Shown here: piece after piece, positions 57,270 through 64,000 of the stretch
Layout of the letters: every line of letters starts with the position of its first letter
Numbering within the stretch: position 1 is the first letter of the stretch
Source of the DNA: Dromiciops gliroides
Taxonomy: Eukaryota > Chordata > Mammalia > Microbiotheria > Microbiotheriidae
Length of the DNA stretch: 64,000 nucleotides
NCBI RefSeq assembly: GCF_019393635.1
Contig: NC_057862.1
Location: 95,789,159-95,853,158, forward strand
Reading direction: 5' to 3'
The notes under the pieces: generated by a model
Told to the model about the DNA's origin: nothing
What the model saw: the letters and a program-made list of their open reading frames with translations, nothing else
The model's database searches: none
Translations under genes and position numbers: made by a program

Positions 57270-58000
57270 ATCAATCAATCAACCAACCAACAAACATCTA
57301 TTAAGTGCTTATTATGGGTCAGACATTCTTCTAAGCACTTGGGATACAAAACCAAATGGTCCCTGCCCTCAAGGAACTTAATTCTAATGGGAGAGACAAT
57401 ATGTAAACATATAAGTAGATACAAAATATACAAAAAATATACAAAGTTTGTTTTGGGAGGGAGAGCACCAGCAGCTGGGGAGGCCTGGGAGGGTTTCAGG
57501 AAAGATGTGGTGCTTGGCATGAATTTTGAATGAAACCAGGGGCAGAACTTCTAAGTGGAAGAGGTGAAAAGGGAGTGCATTGAAAGCCTGGGGGACAGCC
57601 AGTGCAAAAGCATGGAGCTTCATGCATGTAGGATAGTAAGTGGACCAGTGTAACTGAATCATAATGTATGAGAAGGGGAATCAAGTTTAAGAAGGCTGAC
57701 AAGGTAGCATATGGGCTGGTTGTGAAAAGCTTTAAATGTCAAACAAGAATTTATATTTAACCTTTGATGCAATGGAGGACCACTAGAGTTTGTTGAATGG
57801 GCATGAGGTGGGGCATGACATTGTAAGACTGACCCACCAGAATAAAATCACTTGTAGCTAAATGTAGGCTGGGCTGGAGTGGGAAGAGACCTGAGGTAGG
57901 GAGACAACCTGGTAGGCTATTGCAATAGGCTAGGTGATAAGTAGTGCTTGTATGAAGAAGATGAGGAAGAGATATATGTGACGATTGTTACAGAGAAAGA
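57270..58000 (-). mobile_element. L2, antisense
   Basis: ATCTATTAAGTGCTTATTAT, CTGCCCTCAAGGAACTTAAT, then AAGCCTGGGGGACAGCC and GGTAGGCTATTGCAATAGGC. Confidence 0.88.
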
Positions 58001-58059
58001 AATCACAAGATTTTTCTGCCCACTGATTTCAAATTCCAAATTCCAAATTCCTGTCTGTG

Positions 58060-58450
58060 AAATAGGGTATAATGAGCACTAGATCAGAGGACCATAGTTC
58101 AAACCTCAACTCTGCTGTTTCCTTTTCCAATGTGACCACTTTTTTTTACCTGAGTTTTCTCAGCTGTGCAATGAAGGAGCTGGCTTCGATGATCTAGAAG
58201 GGTCCCTCCCAGCTCTCAATTCTATGAAATCTTACTTTTTTGTCTAAATTTCTCTCCTATGTCCTTTATTTTGAGAATTAATCATTTGTATTTTTCATTC
58301 TATATGGCCTTGTATTGTTAGTTATTTTTTTCATGTGTCTCTTTAATTCCTAACTAGACAGTAAGCTCCTGGATTAAAGGAATGATGTGCAATTCATTTG
58401 TTCATTTCCCACAGTTCCTAATAAATATTACTCCATTTTTAGTCACCATT
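58060..58450 (+). mobile_element. MIR (58060-58230) and L2 end (58240-58450), sense
   Basis: MIR with GTTCAAACCTCAACTCTGC and GGAGCTGGCTTCGATGATC, then L2-like GACAGTAAGCTCCTGGATTA. Confidence 0.68.
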
Positions 58451-59325
58451 GAACACTATGGTAGGAGCCTGGAAAATAAGCATCTTGTTCACCTACATAT
58501 GCACTATATATGCCAGCTGCATCATCATCACCACCACCATCATTATTGTCATTGTTGGCCTTTTACCTCCTATCTGTTGTTGCTGAAACTGACCCCTTCT
58601 AGTTTCAAAAATCAGAAGGGAGCTAAAGAACATAAGAAAGGGAAGATGATTATAATCTCAAGACTGGATTGGTCAGGTACTCTCTGCCCTTGTCATCCCA
58701 GATCAAGAGGCATCCTTTTCCTATAGTTCCTTTCTCGGAAAGGAAATGCAAAGGTTAGGTGTTAGCATCTGAAAGTTCTTCCCAGCTAATCTAAATCCTT
58801 CATGCTGTAGGCTAAGCCCACTTCCTGAGCACTTTTCATAAATGACACATGGGTGGCAATTATCTTTAAAAGTGCCTATTACTGGCAAGCATACAAGTTG
58901 ACAGCCTTTTAAGTTTTCAGAAGTGTGTGTCATTATTCCATACCATATGGACTTCCTGCCCTGTCATTCTGCATATTTAAAAACCCATCTTACAGCCCAT
59001 CTATTTGAAATACATTTAATCCATTGTAACAGTCAGGACATCAAGGAAAACTGTACATGCAACTTCTAATCAATACTCTAATAGAAGAAAATAACTTAAG
59101 TAAAGATGACTTGAACATAGAATTCTGAACAAAGACCTGACTAGATGATCTGTAAGAGCTTCCTAGCTCTTGTTTTCTGTGGCTCTAAAAGAGAGGATGA
59201 TTTCAAGCATTTCTTGGCATCAACAAAACCAAATATTTACAACCACAGCATCCCAACTGTGCAAATATATTTCCTTGAAGTCTTCTGTACAATCAGGAAA
59301 AAAAAAGTTTTAGTGATATATTTTC
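58451..59325. other. Interval without recognised features
   Basis: A short (CAT/CAC)n at 58522-58545. Otherwise no repeat or gene identified. Confidence 0.45.
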
Positions 59326-59327
59326 AA

Positions 59328-59600
59328 ACCAATCAATCAGCCAGCATTTATTAGTCATATGTTAGGTGCCAGGAGCTGGGCTAGACATTGGCAATACAAA
59401 ACAATCCTTGTCTCAAAGGCACTTATATTCTATTGGACTGAATGGAAATGATTGGAATAGTGGAAAAGATGTGTTCATTAACTAGTACATAAAAACAGAT
59501 ACAAAATAAATCCAAGATGGATTTGGAGGGAGGGAGGGAGGGAAGTAATTAACAACTAGGGGAATTAAAAAAGACTTCATGTAGAAGATGTTTCAATATC
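59328..59600 (-). mobile_element. L2 end, antisense
   Basis: CAGCATTTATTAGTCATATG, GAGCTGGGCTAGACATTGG and TCTCAAAGGCACTTATATTC, with a GGGA repeat at 59527-59543. Confidence 0.75.
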
Positions 59601-59897
59601 AACTCCTTGGAGCCGAGATTAGTTATGACAATTGCTCAGAGTTTAGCTCCCTCTAAATATTTGTTTCCATTATTGAAATCAATTTATATGTTTTACTTTG
59701 GTTCTTCTTACCTTGCTCTGATCAGTAGAAACATGTTTTCCCATTTTTTTCCTCTAAATTTCTCATATTCATCATTTCTTACAGCAAAATAATATTCCAT
59801 TACATTCATACACCACAATTATGCAGTCATTCTCCAATCATCAGATCCGAGATTTAGAGATGAAAGGGACTTTACAGGTCATCTACTCTGCTCAAAT

Positions 59898-60084
59898 CAT
59901 TTTTTTTCATATAAGGTATTTTATTTTTCCGTTACATGTAAAGATAGTTCTCAACTTTCGTTTACACAAGCTTTACAATTTCAGATTTTAAAGATAGTTC
60001 TCAACTTTCGTTTATACAAGCTTTACAATTTCAGATTTTTCTCCCTCCCTCCCCTCCCCCCCTCCCCTAGACAGCAGGCAATCT

Positions 60085-60105
<21 letters not shown>
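59898..60105 (-). mobile_element. L1 3'UTR fragment, antisense, with internal 50-bp tandem duplication
   Basis: A T-rich start TTTTTTTTCATATAAGG, TTCCGTTACATGTAAAGATAG and CAGCAGGCAATCTGATATAG, as in the other L1 copies. The 50-bp unit 59940-59989 is repeated at 59990-60039 with one visible mismatch. Confidence 0.85.
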
Positions 60106-60326
<221 letters not shown>

Positions 60327-60530
60327 CAGGCCCCAGGAGATGAAATGACTTGCCCATAGGCTTAAAGACAAGGGCTCCTGCCTTGCTTCTAGTTCTGTCC
60401 TACTTTTTAAAAGTGCTGCTATGCCCTATCTGGGCATATATAAAGCTATCCTTTCTGTCTTTGACTTCTTTGGGGGTATATGCCTAGTGTAATTTAAAAT
60501 TACATTTTCAAAGGGTCAAAAAAGATCAGT

Positions 60531-61285
60531 TGTTCAATAAGAGCCATTATTTATTGAATTTATTCAGTGCCATTTTCTTAAAAGAGCTCCAAATTCATGG
60601 AGCAAAAAAAAAATTCTAAAATATCTGAGAAGAGCTGATGGTGGTGGTTGGCGTTAAATAAAACCTCCTGTTGTCCTTGCAAAAACTCTCTCCTTAAGAA
60701 TGAGCATTTGAAGGGATTTTTTTTTTTTTGCTAAATGCTTTAGCATGGAGATCTAGATGGAGGATTCAAGCTTCAATTAGAAACATCTTTCTTTTTGCAT
60801 TTATTCCAGGGGAGATGCTGCCTGGGTGGTCTGATGTGGGAATCCATTAATTTTTCATGAGATGTATGCATCCTCTCTCTCTGCACCCCTCTTCAGCTCT
60901 CATCAACACAGAGGATGATTAAATACCCAAGTTAAAAGGCACATAAAAGGTACTTCTTTCAGGGGGAGGAGACAGCTCTCCATTGATCCATAAACGAGTA
61001 GCGCCTTATAATCTGAAACAAGGAGGAGTTTGACATTTTAAAGCAAGATTTGGGGGTTTGCCAACCCTGGCTCCCTTCTTCTGGATGGCTGGCGTGTGTC
61101 TGGCTCTTATTTAGTGCAAGACCAGAATAAAGAGTTTTTCAATACAGGTTGACTTGGCACATGTGTGATATAGGGGTATTTCCACTAAGAGGTTCATCTA
61201 ACCTTGAAAGCTTAATATATTGCATGATGTCCAGGTCTACCCTACAATTAAAGAAAGACCATATAGAATCAACAAAGTATACCTA
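60531..61285. other. Repeat-free interval, candidate conserved noncoding element
   Basis: Mainly 60700-61140: no recognisable repeat, mixed composition and motifs such as CCATTAATTTTTCATGAG and GGATGATTAAATACCC. No coding frame or splice pair was seen. Confidence 0.4.
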
Positions 61286-61289
61286 ATAA

Positions 61290-61410
61290 TAAGACAACTG
61301 ATTTGAGACCCGAGGCAAATAAATTAAGTTCTATAAGACTTGATTTCCTCACCTATAAAAGGAAGGGACTGGATGCAAATGCAGTTGCTGCCAGCTCTAG
61401 ACGTGACTAT
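61290..61410 (+). mobile_element. MIR fragment, sense
   Basis: GATTTCCTCACCTATAAAAG and GACTGGATGCAAATGCAG match the MIR 3' part. Confidence 0.55.
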
Positions 61411-62329
61411 ATGACTTTTGTTGGAGGTGCTTATTCACATCAGGCTCACTTGTTAAGGGTTAGTCTGTATTCTGGGAATGAAAAGTACTAAACGGGCACA
61501 AAGCTTGCTTCATTGAATTTCTGCCATTTTGTTATGATGACTCTGTGGAGCAAAGTGCCAAGTGGAATATTGGTCAGAAGTGTGGAAAACAAACAAAACA
61601 AAACAAAACAACATCAGCCACTGGTGGGGAAAGAATGAAAGAATGAAAGGAATGAAAGAAATTGGTTATTTCTCTTAGTGCCCAGTGGGCTAAGAAATAT
61701 ACCATACTCTACCTTATTCCAGATTTCCTTTTAAATAAAAGAACTAGATTTTTGGAGGCCTTAGTATCTAATTTCAGATTTGAACAAATGGGCTTAGCCT
61801 TTGTCATTATAACATGGATGTACCTAGTTTAGCTTTTAATTTGCTACATCTCTAGATTTCTCCCTGATAAATTGTTCTTTCAGATTTCAGTAGCTTTTTT
61901 CCCCCTCCCTCATGATTTGCAGCTGGATTAGAAGTAAATTGCAGCGAATGTTTCAACAGATGTTAGAATCAAACGTTCATCTTAAAATACCAAGAAAAAA
62001 GTTTTCATTTAGTTTCAGATATCTGACACTAACATCCATCAGTTAATACAAATAAAGAAAGATTAAGATCTAAGTCATTTTGCACAAAAAATTATCTTAT
62101 TCCCTTGCTGTCCTCTTCCCTCCTCTTGTACCCTTCCCTACTCATTTTATTCTAATGAAAGTTACTAAAGTGAGTAAGACAGAAAAGCTAATAATGATGG
62201 ATACCAGAGAGACAACTGGGTTTCCATGCAAAGGAAATGGTTACCTATAGCTCCAATATGTAAGACTCAACTTCATATTGATGTTTCTAACTTCAGTAGT
62301 CAAAGAATGTCCATGTGCCCATTCTCACA
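61411..62329. other. Interval without recognised features
   Basis: AT-rich with a short AAAAC repeat near 61590-61612 and a GAATGAAA repeat near 61634-61660. No gene or clear transposable element. Confidence 0.45.
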
Positions 62330-62530
62330 TTATAGGAGCTTAGAATTTAGAGGTGGAAATTTCTTTAGGGACCACTGAGTCCAACTTCTCCATTTTCTTC
62401 ATTTCCCTAAAGAAATGATGTGATTTGCTCAAGATAACACATGTAAGTGAATGAGAAAGCTGTGATTCAAATCCAGGTCTTCCAACTCCAAATCTAGTAC
62501 ATTTCCCATTCATCCATGCTACTTTTGTAA
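62330..62530 (-). mobile_element. MIR, antisense
   Basis: TTAGAATTTAGAGGTGGAAA, GCTGTGATTCAAATCCAGG and CCATTCATCCATGC match the reversed MIR. Confidence 0.72.
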
Positions 62531-62623
62531 CAATTCCATGTTTGTTACCCCATAACATAGTTTCAGGGTATGTGCTGGTAAATGTTTACCAACCAGCTTT
62601 CTAGGGGATAATGACACACTTTT

Positions 62624-62766
62624 TTTTTTTGGCAGGGCAACAGGGGTTAAGTGGCTTGCCCAGGGTCATACAGGCTAATAAGTGTAAGTGTCTGAGGTTG
62701 GATTTGAACTCAGGTCTTCCTGAATCCAGGGCCACTGCTTTATCCACTGCACTACCTAGCTGCCCC
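62624..62766 (-). mobile_element. Short marsupial SINE, antisense, 14-bp TSD
   Basis: A T-run then GGGCAACAGGGGTTAAGTGG through CACTACCTAGCTGCCCC. The duplication AATGACACACTTTT is at 62610-62623 and 62767-62780. Confidence 0.94.
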
Positions 62767-63014
62767 AATGACACACTTTTAAATTCAATCAGGACTATTA
62801 ACATTTTCTGTGCTGTAACTTCCTTACATCGAGACAATTCACAAAAGAGCATTTTTGCTGCAAGTTCTGACTGGTAGCATTTGCCTGTTTGCAAAGTGTA
62901 AATTCTTATAGTAAAAATTCAACAATCAGCTTTTCTGAGCAGGTAAAAGGGCCTCCAGCATTCCCCTGAAATACATCCCTCATTGAAATACATCCCAGTC
63001 ATTGAAACTACTCT

Positions 63015-63120
63015 TTGTGGTTATTCAGTCATTTGAGTCGAGTCTGACTCTTTGTGACCCCCTTTGGAGTTTTCTTGGCAATAATACTGGAGTGGTTGGC
63101 CATTTCCTTCTCCAAGAAAC
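63015..63120 (-). mobile_element. MAR1-type SINE 3' part, antisense
   Basis: GGTTATTCAGTCATTTGAG, TGTGACCCCCTTTGGAG and TTCCTTCTCCAAG. Only the 3' third is present. Confidence 0.85.
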
Positions 63121-63149
63121 CACACTAAGGTGACATAATTGTGAATGGG

Positions 63150-63830
63150 ATATATGACAGTAATGTGTAGCATCTAAATAGCTCTCCAAGGTTTGCAAAG
63201 CTCTTAGCATATATTATCTCATTTTATCCTCACAATAGCTCTAAGAGGAAGGAATTATTATCATCACAATTTTATCAATGACAAAACTGAATACTGAGGG
63301 ATGTCAAATTACATCCTGATTGTCATATATCTAGTAAGTATCTAAGGTGAGATTTGAAACTAGGGCTTCCAGAGACCAAGTCCAGCACTAGAAGGGGCAG
63401 AGTAAAAAGTTCTGCACTTAGAGTCAAGAAAGCCTAACTTCAAATCTTGCCTCAGATACATATTTTTTAGCTGGGCAAGTGAACTGGACAAGTTACTTAA
63501 TCTTTCTCAGCTGGTTTCCTCATCTGTAAAATTGGGATAATAATAAAACCTACTGTGATGATCTAATGAGATGAAGTATGTAAATCATTTTGCAATCCTT
63601 CAAGCTAGGGGTACAGTGAATAGAGTACGTGGACCTGGAGTTAGAAAGACCTGAGTTCAAATTTGACTAATGCACTTAACAGTTATGTGACCCTGGACAA
63701 GTGATTTGATTTTTGTAGGACTATTTTCTCAACTATGAAATGGGGCTAATAGCACCTTCCTCATAGATGACATTTGTAAAGCTCTTTGTAAAACTTAAAG
63801 CACCATAGAAAGGCTAGATATGATTATTAA
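63150..63830 (+). mobile_element. MIR cluster: one antisense (63150-63395), two sense (63395-63830)
   Basis: Reversed: TCCTCACAATAGCTCTAAG and GATTTGAAACTAGGGCTTCC. Sense copy 1: TCCTCATCTGTAAAATTGG. Sense copy 2: GACCTGAGTTCAAATTTGAC and CTCAACTATGAAATGGGG. The last runs into the inverted repeat at 63818. Confidence 0.8.
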
Positions 63831-63893
63831 GGAAGTGTTTATATATCACATATATACATATATGATATAGAAACACTTCCGTAATAATCATAT
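63818..63893. repeat. Near-perfect inverted repeat (31-bp arms, 14-bp loop)
   Basis: Left arm 63818-63848 and right arm 63863-63893 are reverse complements except at two positions. The arm core is GGAAGTGTTT versus AAACACTTCC. The loop is CATATATACATATA. Transcribed either way it would give a long hairpin. It sits at the end of a MIR and before a TA/CA microsatellite. Confidence 0.9.
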
Positions 63894-63965
63894 ATATGTG
63901 TGTATATATATATATACACATATATACACTTATGTATATGTGACATATACCACATACACACAATA
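63890..63965. repeat. (TA)n/(CA)n dinucleotide-rich stretch
   Basis: Alternating TATATATG, TATATATATATA, CACATATATACAC and CACATACACACA. Confidence 0.85.
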
Positions 63966-64000
63966 AGCATGTGCATATAACACATAGACATGATATAAAA

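Overview
This window is AT-rich nuclear DNA from a mammal, almost certainly a marsupial. It is dense in interspersed repeats, and it contains spliced coding sequence, a processed pseudogene and long introns, none of which are bacterial. The repeats are diagnostic. There are many copies of the short tRNA-derived marsupial SINE (box-like 5' end GGGGCAGCTAGGTGG), long MAR1-type CORE-SINEs, L1 3' ends of marsupial type, RTE 3' ends, and old L2, MIR and CR1/L3 copies. From memory, the short SINE sequence is closer to the version in Australian marsupials than to the Monodelphis SINE1, but I cannot settle the species.

The only functional gene I can support is the 3' end of GFRA1 (GDNF family receptor alpha-1) on the plus strand. 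Positions 1-11807 are intron. The penultimate coding exon is 11808-11861, followed by a 1997-bp intron (11862-13858). The last coding exon is 13859-14011, ending in TAG. A very long 3'UTR then runs to a poly(A) signal at 21950-21955. The joined reading frame encodes the GPI-anchor C-terminus of the receptor. The interval from the last exon to the poly(A) site is essentially free of transposable elements, in sharp contrast to both flanks, and this independently supports the 3'UTR call.

From about 22 kb to the end I see no functional gene. This is probably the intergenic region between GFRA1 and its convergent neighbour (ATRNL1 in human synteny, by inference). It holds a 7SL RNA pseudogene (22625-22888), a decayed processed pseudogene of COMMD7 (43762-44534), two solo-LTR candidates (42875-43225 and 53376-54045), a hAT-like MITE candidate (40514-40721), an RTE-type LINE tail embedded in a large trinucleotide array (45530-46420), a CR1/L3 reverse-transcriptase remnant (about 50870-52445), many L2 and L1 copies nested in one another with readable target-site duplications, and several long microsatellites. 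A near-perfect 31-bp-arm inverted repeat lies at 63818-63893.

Repeat-free intervals at about 40.75-41.95, 55.5-56.5 and 60.6-61.3 kb look like candidate conserved noncoding elements. This is a judgement by eye and has not been checked by alignment. Most open reading frames in the window are chance frames, low-complexity microsatellite translations or LINE remnants. Repeat boundaries given as round numbers are approximate.
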